This document shows, piece after piece, positions 7,978 through 17,082 of a stretch of DNA of 64,000 bases; the first letter of the stretch is position 1; each line of letters begins with the position of its first letter. The position numbers were made by a program, and so were the translations under genes. Below the pieces are notes generated by a model. It had not been told where the DNA came from. It was given only the letters and a program-made list of their open reading frames with translations, and searched no databases. This stretch comes from Keratinibaculum paraultunense (GTDB lineage: Bacteria; Bacillota; Clostridia; Tissierellales; Tepidimicrobiaceae), in assembly GCF_016767175.1 (NCBI RefSeq), contig NZ_CP068564.1, positions 1,302,001 to 1,366,000 of the forward strand, in the 5' to 3' direction.

Positions 7978-9791
7978 TTCGAAAAATAATTAAGAACTTT
8001 AATATTATTATTAAGAATAATATATTTGTTTTAGGAATTGTTTGGCGCCTTTCAAAACTGCGATTTTTGATAAAAATAATTGTTACAGTTATTTCGTCAA
8101 TCTTACCAACAATCAATATTATAATTGTAAGATATATAATATCCTTATTAGAAAGCGATATACCTAGAACGGATACTATGCTGCGGCAGTTGTTTATTGT
8201 CATCATAGGGTTAACAAGTATGCAGCTTATACCTAAACTTTTCTTAGCTTTTAATAGTGCGTTAATAGAGCCTTTTCTGGCTTCTAAAATTAACAATTAT
8301 ATGAACGAAATGTTTTTTGACAAAGCACAGCTGTTTGAATATAAAAACTTTGAAGACCCGAACTTTTATGATAAGTACACAAGGGCTCTGGCACAAACAG
8401 AGAATATTCCACATATGGTTTTTAATTCTTTCTTTCAACTTTTTGGAAGTATAATCTCTATTTTATCTTTGTCAGCACTTATAATTTCGATGGATTGGGT
8501 AGTCATTATGTTCACTATGTTTGTAGTTCTAGTGAATTTTATCCAATCCATTATTTCAGGCAAGCTTGATTTTAATATGGCACAGGTACTTACTCCAATT
8601 TCTAGGAGGCAAAACTATCTTAAAAGAGTATTGTATAATGCTGCTTATGCAAAAGAAATACAGTGTAATGATGTTATAGGTACAGGCAAAAGATATTATT
8701 TTGAAGCCTTTGAGAAATTATTAAAAATATTGAAAAGGTATGGTATCAAATCGGTTGGTTTGAATGTTGTTTCAATACTGTTGACAACCGCATCATCAAC
8801 TACAATGATGTTATATCTTTTTTCACGGGTGTGGCTTGGAGTTTATTCTATAGCTGATTATTCTGCTCTTATGAGTTCTTCAGGTCAATTTGAAGGTACA
8901 TTAAAAGCATTTTTTGAGAGTCTGTCCAATTTTTATAGAAATAGTCTTGAAATCGATAATTTAAAGTTTATCTATTTTTACAAAAGAGAAAGCACTGATG
9001 GTCACTTAACATTAAATGCTGAAAGACCATATACATTGGAAGTAAAAAACTTATATTTTAAGTATCCTAATTCCGATAAGTACGCCTTAAAGAATATATC
9101 TTTTAAAATTAATGCAGGAGAAAAGGTTTTGCTTGTTGGATTAAACGGATCTGGAAAAACAACTCTAATAAAAATACTATTGGGTTTGTATCAGCCACAA
9201 AGGGGAGAAATATTAATTAATGGGATTAATTTAAAAGAATATAAAAGAGAAGAAATATTAAAAAAAATGGGCGTAGTATTTCAGGATTATCAAACTTTTG
9301 CTTTTACTATTAAAGAAAATATATCTTTTGAAGAAGAAATGAATACAAGAGTTTATGATATACTTGAAGAATTAGATTTAACACCTGTAATAAAGGCATT
9401 ACCAAATGGCATGCATACATCTTTATCAAAGGAATTTGATACCATAGGGACTCTTTTATCTGGTGGTGAAGCTCAAAAAATATGTATTGCAAGAGCATTA
9501 AATAAGGAGACAGGACTCTACATATTTGATGAACCTTCAAGTGCCTTGGATCCTATTTCAGAATACAAGTTGAATAAACTACTAGATAAAATAACAAATA
9601 AGACTGTTATTATTATTTCACATCGACTGACTACGGCGATAACGGCTGATAATATTTTATTTTTAAAATCTGGGGAATTAGTAGAACAAGGAACTCACAA
9701 AGAGCTGATGAAAAGAAAGGGCTATTACTTTGATTTGTTTACAAAGCAGGCTGAAAAATATGGTACTGAGTACTTAATTAGCAGTTTTTAA
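7974..9791 (+). CDS. ABC exporter (fused membrane and ATPase domains), probable peptide exporter
   Basis: The GTG at 7974 overlaps the TGA of the maturase remnant, so translation was coupled. The 605-residue protein has an N-terminal six-helix membrane domain (about residues 20-310) and a C-terminal ATPase (about 350-590). The ATPase has Walker A GLNGSGKTTLIK, signature LSGGEAQKICIARAL, Walker B LYIFDEPSSALD and H-loop ISHRLTT. There is no N-terminal C39 peptidase domain. Placed directly after a SPASM maturase, it most likely exported the modified peptide; this is inference from context. The ORF is intact, so the exporter may outlive the loss of the maturase. Confidence 0.85.
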   Translation: MIRKIIKNFNIIIKNNIFVLGIVWRLSKLRFLIKIIVTVISSILPTINIIIVRYIISLLESDIPRTDTMLRQLFIVIIGLTSMQLIPKLFLAFNSALIEPFLASKINNYMNEMFFDKAQLFEYKNFEDPNFYDKYTRALAQTENIPHMVFNSFFQLFGSIISILSLSALIISMDWVVIMFTMFVVLVNFIQSIISGKLDFNMAQVLTPISRRQNYLKRVLYNAAYAKEIQCNDVIGTGKRYYFEAFEKLLKILKRYGIKSVGLNVVSILLTTASSTTMMLYLFSRVWLGVYSIADYSALMSSSGQFEGTLKAFFESLSNFYRNSLEIDNLKFIYFYKRESTDGHLTLNAERPYTLEVKNLYFKYPNSDKYALKNISFKINAGEKVLLVGLNGSGKTTLIKILLGLYQPQRGEILINGINLKEYKREEILKKMGVVFQDYQTFAFTIKENISFEEEMNTRVYDILEELDLTPVIKALPNGMHTSLSKEFDTIGTLLSGGEAQKICIARALNKETGLYIFDEPSSALDPISEYKLNKLLDKITNKTVIIISHRLTTAITADNILFLKSGELVEQGTHKELMKRKGYYFDLFTKQAEKYGTEYLISSF

Positions 9792-9879
9792 ATGGTAGAG
9801 CAAGCTAGGAAGAAAATTTACATATGGACAAGCACTCTATATATAAGAATCTAGCTTCACCATATACATAACCTTATTT

Positions 9880-9917
9880 AGCTCTATTCTTATAGGGAAT
9901 TAAGAGCTGTTTTTTTC
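9880..9917 (+). terminator. Rho-independent terminator of the cargo operon
   Basis: AGCTCT (9880-9885) pairs with AGAGCT (9904-9909), with an inner ATTC/GAAT pairing, and a run of Ts follows. It lies about 90 bp after the ABC exporter stop and before the right IS copy. Confidence 0.65.
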
Positions 9918-9959
9918 TATTTTTAGTTACTTTTCTCAGATATTTAGGTTTGGTTTTTC

Positions 9960-11440
9960 GGCTCTTTGTCAATAGTTGGGGTGGGATTTTCTTAAATCCC
10001 GCTCCATTACTATTTTTACCCTTATTTTTGTGTTATGATTGAGATGGATAGAATTACATGTATTTTGGGCACACTTAAATAAACCTAGCTAAAATGTAGG
10101 CTTCTTACAGGTATTCACTTTTAGAAGTTTAGCTTGTACAGTGAAGTATTCTATTACGAAATCTATAAAAGTTTTTAAGTCCAAAGGATATTCGTTTTAA
10201 TACTTTGATTTTATTGTTGAAACCTTCAGTTGGACCATTAGTATAACCATATTTAAAGGCATTTTTAATTTCCTTATGCCATCTTCTATATGTAGCTGCA
10301 CATTTTTCAAACTCTGGTATTCCAGAGCTTTCTGCATTTTGAATCCACTTAGCTAATTCCCTACATTGGTAGGAATATTTATCGCTTTGACAGATTTCAT
10401 AAAACCATTCTTTAAGTTTATGGGCAATACGTAGGTCATCATTATATAAAAGCATTAAATCAACGGCTTCTTTATTCTCATCCTTAAGCTTATGATATCG
10501 CGTTAAAATCAGTTTTCTACTCCGTTTATAGTATTTTCTAAGAGTAGCAGTCATAGATTTTTGTATGCGTTTCCTGACATTTTCAATAGCCCAAGTTACA
10601 TGCCTAATAAAGTGGTATTTATCGATAACAATTATAGCATTAGGGAAAAATACTTTAGCTAAATCAACGTAAGGCTGCCACATGTCGCATACAAAGAACT
10701 TCACCTTATTCCTTTCCTTACGAGAAAATTGCCTAAAGTAGCTTACAAGATCACTTTGACACCTGTCAGGAATAATATCTAAAACCTTATTGTTTTCCCC
10801 ATCAACAAGAATACACTGATACTTTCCAGTCTCTGCATTCCCCTTAAACTCATCAATACATAGAACCTTAGGTAGTGTAGGAGTACCATAATTAACATGA
10901 TTAAAGATACGAATAACAGTAGAAACAGAGACGTTGGCCACTTTAGCTACAGAAGTTAGACTAGTTAGCTTGGTAAGCTCTTGGCAAATAAAAAATGCTA
11001 AACGGTTAGTCATGCGATGATAACGAGGTAGAAAGTCATAAGACTCATAAAACCTCTTTCCACAAGAGCAAGCATACCTTCTTTTTCGAAGTACAAGATA
11101 TGTGTGCTTAAATTGAAAAGGTAAATCCTTAATTGTCTGTTCTCTGTAGTCATGAATTTTTTTAGTTTTAGCACCACAAGCAGGGCAAGTATGCTCTTTT
11201 GGATCAGTTGTAATGTAGATTTTAACGAAAGAATCCTCATGCGATATTTTAGTTACTTTAACCCCTTTTAAATCTAATAATTGTGTGATAAAATTAGATT
11301 GCACTTGTGAATAAACCTCCTTTCTATGTTTTTTTAGCCAATTAACATTTTAGCAGGTTTATTTCACGAGTGCATTTTATTTTTAGAAAAAATAAATGTT
11401 AGGGTAAATTATTTTCCACCCCAACATTTATTATAGAACC
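9960..11440 (-). mobile_element. ISL3-family insertion sequence, right copy (1,481 bp)
   Basis: It begins GGCTCTTTGTCAATAGTTGG and ends TTATTATAGAACC, directly before the second GAAATTTT. It matches the left copy almost base for base, apart from one extra T that keeps the transposase gene open and a few substitutions. It is in the same orientation as the left copy. Confidence 0.93.
10129..11304 (-). CDS. ISL3-family transposase, intact
   Basis: This 391-residue DDE transposase has an N-terminal zinc-ribbon (CPACGAKTKK and CSCGKRF, about residues 39-85), a helix-turn-helix region (LTSLTSVAKVANVSVSTVIRI, about 112-132) and an RNase H-like catalytic core. The acidic residues lie in LCIDEFKG, FVCDMWQPY and GPTEGFNNK. 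Length and motifs fit the ISL3 family. A strong AAGGAGG lies about 16 bases before the ATG, somewhat far for a ribosome-binding site. It is the only intact transposase of the composite transposon and could act on all four IS ends. Confidence 0.93.
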   Translation of the reverse strand: MQSNFITQLLDLKGVKVTKISHEDSFVKIYITTDPKEHTCPACGAKTKKIHDYREQTIKDLPFQFKHTYLVLRKRRYACSCGKRFYESYDFLPRYHRMTNRLAFFICQELTKLTSLTSVAKVANVSVSTVIRIFNHVNYGTPTLPKVLCIDEFKGNAETGKYQCILVDGENNKVLDIIPDRCQSDLVSYFRQFSRKERNKVKFFVCDMWQPYVDLAKVFFPNAIIVIDKYHFIRHVTWAIENVRKRIQKSMTATLRKYYKRSRKLILTRYHKLKDENKEAVDLMLLYNDDLRIAHKLKEWFYEICQSDKYSYQCRELAKWIQNAESSGIPEFEKCAATYRRWHKEIKNAFKYGYTNGPTEGFNNKIKVLKRISFGLKNFYRFRNRILHCTS

Positions 11441-11448
11441 GAAATTTT
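11441..11448. repeat. Target-site duplication GAAATTTT, right copy
   Basis: Identical to 4901-4908. It is in frame with the rest of the response regulator, so precise loss of the transposon plus one copy restores the gene. Confidence 0.93.
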
Positions 11449-11860
11449 AAAAATAGATTCGAATGCTAAGATTTTATTAATCACTACTTTTCAAGATGAA
11501 GAGTATATATACCATGCTATCAATTTAGGCTGTAAAGGTTATATATTAAAGCAAAACATTAAGGGAATTATTCCAGCTATTAATGCAGTATACTCAGGGA
11601 ATATGGTCTTTGATTCTAAAATTGTAACTAATATTAAAAAATACACTAAAAAAAATGTAGCCATAGATTTATCTGATAGAGAATATGAAATTTTACTTCT
11701 AGTAGCAGAAGGATTGAATAACAAGGAGATTGCTGAAAAGCTATATTTAAGTGAAGGAACTGTTAGAAATTATATTTCTAATATACTAGATAAACTAGAA
11801 CTTCGGGATAGAACCCAACTTGCTATATATTATTATAAGATGAAATTTGATATAGAATAA
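11449..11860 (+). pseudogene. NarL-family response regulator, 3' fragment
   Basis: The frame continues the regulator from Leu68. It contains the rest of the receiver domain (KILLITTFQD with the conserved Thr, and GCKGYILKQ with the conserved Lys) and a C-terminal LuxR-type helix-turn-helix (LSDREYEILLLVAEGLNNKE, then EIAEKLYLSEGTVRNYI). Separated from its promoter and start codon by the transposon, it is probably silent. An internal ATG at 11603 has no clear ribosome-binding site. The isolated HTH part would be the DNA-binding module for the exporter/kinase intergenic region. Confidence 0.92.
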
Positions 11861-11878
11861 AAAATAGATAAACTTTAC

Positions 11879-14260
11879 TTATTTTTTTAAATACACCTTT
11901 TCTGCAATTTTAACTGCTTCCCTTGCATCTTTAGCATAGTAGTCAGCATTTATCATATTAGCATAATTTTTATTAAGAACTGCTCCTCCTACCATTATTT
12001 CACAATCAATTCCTTTATCCTTTATAGCCTTAATTGTTTTTTCCATATTTACAACTGTAGTAGTCATAAGGGCACTTAAACCTACAAGCTTTACATCATG
12101 CTTTAGTATAGCATCTATGATAGTTTCTGTAAGTACATCTTTGCCTAAATCAATTACTTCAAATCCATAGTTTTCTAACAAAATTTTAACTATATTTTTT
12201 CCTATATCATGTATATCCCCTTTTACAGTTGCTAAAACTATTTTTCCTCTATCTATCTTTTCCTCTCCCTTAGATTTCATATGAGATTTTATTACTTCAA
12301 AGGATTTTTTTACAGTTTCTGCAGATTGAATTAATTGGGGTAAAAATATATCTCCCCTTTCATATTTTTCTCCAACTTCATCTAATGCTGGTATAATATG
12401 ACAATCAATAATATCTAAAGGCTCTAAGGTTTCTAATAATTTTTCTGTACTTTTAACTACTTCTCCCTTTAGTCCATCAAATATTATGGTTTTAATATCC
12501 TTCTCATCTAATGAATCCAGCTTGAGTTCACTTTTCTCCTTTGGTTGAGATTTATAAAAACTAATATATTTTTTTGCCTTCTTATCAGAATTAGATAATA
12601 CTCTAAAAGCTCTAATGGAATCCATCATTTCTTCATCCTTAGGATCTAAAATTGGTATATCCAAACCATAAGTTAAAGCCATAGTTAAAAAAGTCCTATT
12701 TAACAATTTCCTATTGGGCAATCCAAAGGATATATTGCTTACTCCAAGTAGAGTCTTAACTCCATATAGTTCCTTTATCTGTTTTATAGCATTTAAAGTT
12801 TCAAAAACCTGGGATTGATTTACTGATGCTGTTAGGGTAAGACAATCTATTATTATATTGTTTTTTTCTATGCCATAGCTTTCAGCTACATCTAATATCT
12901 TTTTACAAATTTTAACTCTTTCTTCACAATTTGAAGGTAGCCCCTTTTCATCCATAGTCAATCCAATTACATTTGCACCATATTTTTTAGCTATTGGAAA
13001 TATACTCTCCATGGTAGCCATATCCCCTGTGACAGAATTTATTATAGGCTTTCCATTGTAAATCCTTACAGCTTTTTCTATTGTTTCTGGATTTGAACTA
13101 TCTATTTGTAGGGGAACATCCAAAATTCCTTGAATTTCCTTTATCATCTTTTCCATAATTAAAGATTCATCTATCTCAGGTATTCCTGCATTTATATCCA
13201 ATATATCTGCACCAAGTTTTTGTTGTTCTATTGCTTCCCTCAATACATAATTCATATCCTCATTTATCAATGCATTTTTAAGGGTTTCTTTGCCTGTGGG
13301 ATTTATCCTCTCTCCTACTACTTGTATACTTCCATCAATAAATATAGTGTTGGTGGCTGAACAAACAGTAGTATAATCTTTAGGTAAAATATTTAAAGGT
13401 TTCATGTATTGTAATTTATGGGAAACAGCTTTTATATAATTAGGATTTGTACCACAACAACCTCCAAATATTGAAACACCTCTATTTGCCATATTGACAA
13501 TTTCTTTTGAAAATTCCTCTGGTGTTATATTATATATGGTATTTCCATCCTTATATATTGGAAGTCCAGCATTAGGTCTAGCTATAACTGGAATGGAAGC
13601 ATATTTTAATATTTCATCTATTATAGGGTGAAATTCATTAGGTCCTAGGGAGCAGTTAATTCCCAATGCATCTACTCCCAATGCCTCCAGCACAAATACC
13701 ATAGTTTTAGGATCTGTACCCATCAATGTCCTTTTATTATCCTGAAAAGTCATAGTTGCAAAAATAGGTAAATTGCTATTTTCTTTTGCAGCTAATATGG
13801 CTGCTTTCATTTCATACAAATCGGACATGGTTTCTATTAGTATTAAATCCACACCCATACTATTGCCTACTATTATTTGTCTTTTAAATACTTCATATGC
13901 CTTTTCAAATTCCAATGTTCCTATGGGCTTTAAAATCTGCCCTGTAGGTCCTATATCCAATGCAATAAATTTATCTTTTGCTGCTTTTCTTCCAATATCT
14001 ATCCCTCTTTTTATAATTTCCTCTACAGAATATCTACTATCTTTTAATTTTAATTCATTAGCCCCAAAGGTATTGGTAGTTATAATATCAGCTCCTGCAT
14101 CTATGTAGCTTTTATGTATATCCAATATAATATCTGGTTTTTCAATATTAAATATTTCTGGATTATCTCCAGGCTTTAATCCTCTCTGCTGTAGCATAGT
14201 GCCCATGGCTCCATCAAATAATAAAAATTTTCTACCTATAATATCTATTATATTTCCCAT
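11879..14260 (-). CDS. metH: Cobalamin-dependent methionine synthase (no activation domain)
   Basis: The ATG at 14260 is chosen because GGAGGTGAAGAAT precedes it; a longer frame from 14305 overlaps the gene before. The 793-residue protein has a homocysteine-binding barrel (about 1-290; zinc ligands in GINCSLGP and GGCCGTNP), a pterin-binding barrel (about 320-570; QIDSSNPETIEKA) and cobalamin cap plus binding domains (about 590-790; GDIHDIGKNIV holds the DxHxxG histidine). It transfers the methyl group of methyltetrahydrofolate through cobalamin to homocysteine. The C-terminal reactivation domain of E. coli MetH is missing and is encoded separately just upstream. It is the last gene of the methionine operon. 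Confidence 0.95.
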   Translation of the reverse strand: MGNIIDIIGRKFLLFDGAMGTMLQQRGLKPGDNPEIFNIEKPDIILDIHKSYIDAGADIITTNTFGANELKLKDSRYSVEEIIKRGIDIGRKAAKDKFIALDIGPTGQILKPIGTLEFEKAYEVFKRQIIVGNSMGVDLILIETMSDLYEMKAAILAAKENSNLPIFATMTFQDNKRTLMGTDPKTMVFVLEALGVDALGINCSLGPNEFHPIIDEILKYASIPVIARPNAGLPIYKDGNTIYNITPEEFSKEIVNMANRGVSIFGGCCGTNPNYIKAVSHKLQYMKPLNILPKDYTTVCSATNTIFIDGSIQVVGERINPTGKETLKNALINEDMNYVLREAIEQQKLGADILDINAGIPEIDESLIMEKMIKEIQGILDVPLQIDSSNPETIEKAVRIYNGKPIINSVTGDMATMESIFPIAKKYGANVIGLTMDEKGLPSNCEERVKICKKILDVAESYGIEKNNIIIDCLTLTASVNQSQVFETLNAIKQIKELYGVKTLLGVSNISFGLPNRKLLNRTFLTMALTYGLDIPILDPKDEEMMDSIRAFRVLSNSDKKAKKYISFYKSQPKEKSELKLDSLDEKDIKTIIFDGLKGEVVKSTEKLLETLEPLDIIDCHIIPALDEVGEKYERGDIFLPQLIQSAETVKKSFEVIKSHMKSKGEEKIDRGKIVLATVKGDIHDIGKNIVKILLENYGFEVIDLGKDVLTETIIDAILKHDVKLVGLSALMTTTVVNMEKTIKAIKDKGIDCEIMVGGAVLNKNYANMINADYYAKDAREAVKIAEKVYLKK

Positions 14261-14279
14261 ATTCTTCACCTCCGCAAAT

Positions 14280-14927
14280 TTAACCTTTTTTATATATACA
14301 TTCATCTACCTGAGAACAATTTTCACAACTTATATTAAAAGATTCTAGATCTTCCTTTAATCCAATAATTGCTGTAACAGATTTTCTTGGTATCATTATC
14401 ATCTGTTCTGTTACAGTTAATCCAATCCTATCCCCTTCCAATAATTTTAACAATTTAGGCTGTATGCTTAAAGGAAGATCCCCATATCCTGGACTATATC
14501 TAGATGTTATATTTAATTTGTATTTTTCATTGGCAATATATTGTATCTTATGTTGAACCTCATCACATACCCTTTCCACCAATGCAGTTCCACAAGCATC
14601 TAATACAAAACTTCTGGTTAAATCCCAACTTTTATAGTATTCAATTTTTCTATCAACTAATGGACCTAATGTAACTCCCATCAATGCACATTTAAAACAG
14701 TCCTTTAGGTGCTTTTTTATGCTATTCCCTTCAAGATATACATTAGTTCCTTTTAGCAATATTTTTTCTTCAATAGTATCTATATCCAATAGGGTATACA
14801 TATATTTAGGATAAGCTACTTTTAAGATTTCCTCTATACCATCTTTTACATATGCCCTTAATTTAAAATTGGCTAGTTTAGGATTTACCCCTAAATATCT
14901 TAATACTTCATTTTCATCTATATACAT
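14280..14927 (-). CDS. Methionine synthase activation-domain protein
   Basis: This 215-residue protein matches the AdoMet-binding reactivation domain of MetH as a free-standing polypeptide. The motif RYSPGYGDLPLSIQPKLL carries the conserved AdoMet-binding region, followed by GLTVTEQMIMIPRKSVTAIIG. The C-terminus has a small cysteine cluster (CENCSQVDEC). It should help reductively remethylate cob(II)alamin of the MetH encoded 19 bp downstream. Splitting the domain into its own gene next to metH is common in clostridia. It lies between metF and metH in the operon. Confidence 0.88.
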   Translation of the reverse strand: MYIDENEVLRYLGVNPKLANFKLRAYVKDGIEEILKVAYPKYMYTLLDIDTIEEKILLKGTNVYLEGNSIKKHLKDCFKCALMGVTLGPLVDRKIEYYKSWDLTRSFVLDACGTALVERVCDEVQHKIQYIANEKYKLNITSRYSPGYGDLPLSIQPKLLKLLEGDRIGLTVTEQMIMIPRKSVTAIIGLKEDLESFNISCENCSQVDECIYKKG

Positions 14928-14943
14928 CTATATCACCTAACTT

Positions 14944-15837
14944 TTATATGATACACTCCTTTTCTTCTGTGACAGCACATCTTATCTTAGAAATACCACC
15001 TATTATCCTATTGGCAACATCAGGTTTATTCATAGTATATAAGTGGATGCCTTCTACTCCCCAGGATAGTAAATCAATTATTTGTTCTGCTGCATATATA
15101 ATTCCGGCTTCTTTTAATGCTTCTGGTTGATATTCATATTTATCTATAATTCTAATAAATTTTTTAGGTAGAGAAGAGCCAGATAAATACACCATCTTTT
15201 TAATTTGATTTTTATTAAGTACAGGCATTATACCAGCCATAATAGGGATATCTATGCCTTTTTTTATCAATTTATCTCTATAGTTATAAAATTTCTCATT
15301 GTCAAAAAACAATTGAGTAATTAAAAAATCAACTCCACAAGAAACCTTTTGTTTTAAATTTTCAATATCTTTATCTAAACTATCACATTCTATATGCCCT
15401 TCTGGATAACAAGCAGCCCCTATTGAAAAATCTCCAAATTCCTTTATATGCTTTATCAAATCCTTAGCATATTCATAATCTTTTTTATATTCAAATCCAT
15501 GGGCAGGTGGATCTCCTCTTAAAGCCAATATATTGTTTACATTATTTATTTTTAATTCTTTTAATATCGATTCAGTTTCAGCTCTAGTAGAAGTATAACA
15601 TGTTAAATGAGCTAATGCTTCTATTTTATATTCATTTTTTATTTTAGAAGCTATTTCTATAGTTCTATCTTTACTACTTCCTCCAGCACCATAGGTAACA
15701 CTTATAAAATCTGGATTTAATTCTTCTAACCCTTCTATAGTATCATACACTACTTCAATAGGATATTCTTTTTTTGGAGGAAATATCTCAAAGGATATAA
15801 CTGGACTTTTAATTGAAAAAAGATCTCTTATAAACAT
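14944..15837 (-). CDS. metF: Methylenetetrahydrofolate reductase
   Basis: The 297-residue length equals that of E. coli MetF. Family motifs include SFEIFPPK near the N-terminus (catalytic Glu), VTYGAGGS, LAHLTC, LALRGDPP, ACYPEGH and ITQLFFDN. The FAD enzyme reduces methylene-THF to methyl-THF, the methyl donor for MetH two genes downstream. GGGGGAG precedes the ATG. The gene sits between hom and the activation protein with gaps of 12 and 16 bp, so it is part of the SAM-riboswitch-controlled operon. Confidence 0.95.
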   Translation of the reverse strand: MFIRDLFSIKSPVISFEIFPPKKEYPIEVVYDTIEGLEELNPDFISVTYGAGGSSKDRTIEIASKIKNEYKIEALAHLTCYTSTRAETESILKELKINNVNNILALRGDPPAHGFEYKKDYEYAKDLIKHIKEFGDFSIGAACYPEGHIECDSLDKDIENLKQKVSCGVDFLITQLFFDNEKFYNYRDKLIKKGIDIPIMAGIMPVLNKNQIKKMVYLSGSSLPKKFIRIIDKYEYQPEALKEAGIIYAAEQIIDLLSWGVEGIHLYTMNKPDVANRIIGGISKIRCAVTEEKECII

Positions 15838-15849
15838 ATAACTCCCCCT

Positions 15850-17082
15850 TTATCCATCTATTCTTGAATAAAAATAATCTACACCTAATCCTTGAGCTTT
15901 ATTAATTATTTCATCTACATTTTTTCTTGAAAGCCATTCAAATATTGCTATTACATTTTTATTCTCTTTAATTAATTTACATTGACTATATTGAACTATG
16001 TCTTCTAATAACAGATCAATATCCTTTACATCTTTAAAAGTAAATCTAAAATAATATTTTCCATCAAATCCTAAAGGTTTATACTCCTGTGTATTATCAT
16101 CAATATTTATATTTTCACTCTCATAAATTCCTTTTATAATATTTATTACATCCAATATTATAGAATTTGCTGTAGGATTTTTCCCTGCTCCTTGACCATA
16201 AAAATGTAATTCTCCAGTATTTAATCCATTTAATAAAATTAAATTAAATGCATCCTTTACACTAAAAAAAGAAGAATCCTTACTAACCAATACTGGTTCT
16301 ACTGCTGCATAGATGTTCCCATCTTTAATTTTAGATTTCCCAATGAGCTTAGGGGTTAAATCCATTTCTTTAAAAGCATATATATCTTCAACTGCTATTT
16401 TATCTATCCCATAACAATCAATATAATCAAAATTTACCTTTTGCCCATAAGCAACAGTAGACAATATGGATAATTTTCGAGCTGTATCATAACCTTTGAT
16501 ATCATCTGTAGGGTCTAATTCTGCATAGCCTTTATGTTGGGCATCCTTCAAAGCTACATAAAAAGGTAGTTCTTCTTCATACATTTTTGTCAAAATATAA
16601 TTTGTAGTCCCATTCAATATTCCTTCTATTTGCACTATATTATCCACTTCTATCATCTGTTTCAATGGATTTATGATGGGGATTCCCCCTCCTACACTAG
16701 CTTCAAATAAAAATGCTTTTCTTTTTTGTTTTGCTAAATATTGAAGTTCACATAGATTAGGAGCTACCACAGCTTTGCTAGCCGTTACCACATGTTTATT
16801 GTTTTCTAAAGCATTTTTTATACAATTATATGCAACTTCTCTATCACTCAAAGCATCTATAACAATGTCTATTTCTTCATCATCTAATATCTCTTTAGGA
16901 TTTAAAGTTAGTAAATTATCATCTATATCCACAAATCTTTCCTTTTCCTTATGTTTTATTAATACCTTTTTAATTTTAATATCTTCATTCCATTGATTTT
17001 TAAAAAACAAACCTTGTTGATTAATAATTTCATATACTCCAGAACCCACAGTACCTAAACCTAAAAGTCCAATATTTATCAT
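15850..17082 (-). CDS. hom: Homoserine dehydrogenase
   Basis: This 410-residue protein begins with a Rossmann motif (GLLGLGTVGSGV, about residues 5-16). It then has the catalytic domain with EASVGGGIPII, GILNGTTNYIL and DPTDDIKGYDTARK (about 125-215). A C-terminal region of about 80 residues may be an ACT-like regulatory domain. It reduces aspartate semialdehyde to homoserine, the branch point for methionine and threonine. The start overlaps the metA stop (ATGA). Its place between metA and metF suggests it serves methionine synthesis. Confidence 0.94.
   Translation of the reverse strand: MINIGLLGLGTVGSGVYEIINQQGLFFKNQWNEDIKIKKVLIKHKEKERFVDIDDNLLTLNPKEILDDEEIDIVIDALSDREVAYNCIKNALENNKHVVTASKAVVAPNLCELQYLAKQKRKAFLFEASVGGGIPIINPLKQMIEVDNIVQIEGILNGTTNYILTKMYEEELPFYVALKDAQHKGYAELDPTDDIKGYDTARKLSILSTVAYGQKVNFDYIDCYGIDKIAVEDIYAFKEMDLTPKLIGKSKIKDGNIYAAVEPVLVSKDSSFFSVKDAFNLILLNGLNTGELHFYGQGAGKNPTANSIILDVINIIKGIYESENINIDDNTQEYKPLGFDGKYYFRFTFKDVKDIDLLLEDIVQYSQCKLIKENKNVIAIFEWLSRKNVDEIINKAQGLGVDYFYSRIDG

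Larger units (their letters stand above)
4909..11440. mobile_element. Composite transposon bounded by two ISL3-family copies
   Basis: The 6,532-bp unit has two nearly identical IS copies in direct orientation (4909-6388 and 9960-11440) around 3.57 kb of cargo. The 8-bp duplication GAAATTTT flanks the whole unit. The bases next to the inner IS ends (TTAAAATG at 6389, GGTTTTTC at 9952) match neither each other nor the duplication. This indicates that the unit moved as one piece rather than by two separate IS insertions. It interrupts a response-regulator gene. Cargo: promoter and structured leader, 19-codon ORF, membrane protein, broken radical SAM/SPASM maturase and an ABC exporter. Confidence 0.92.
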
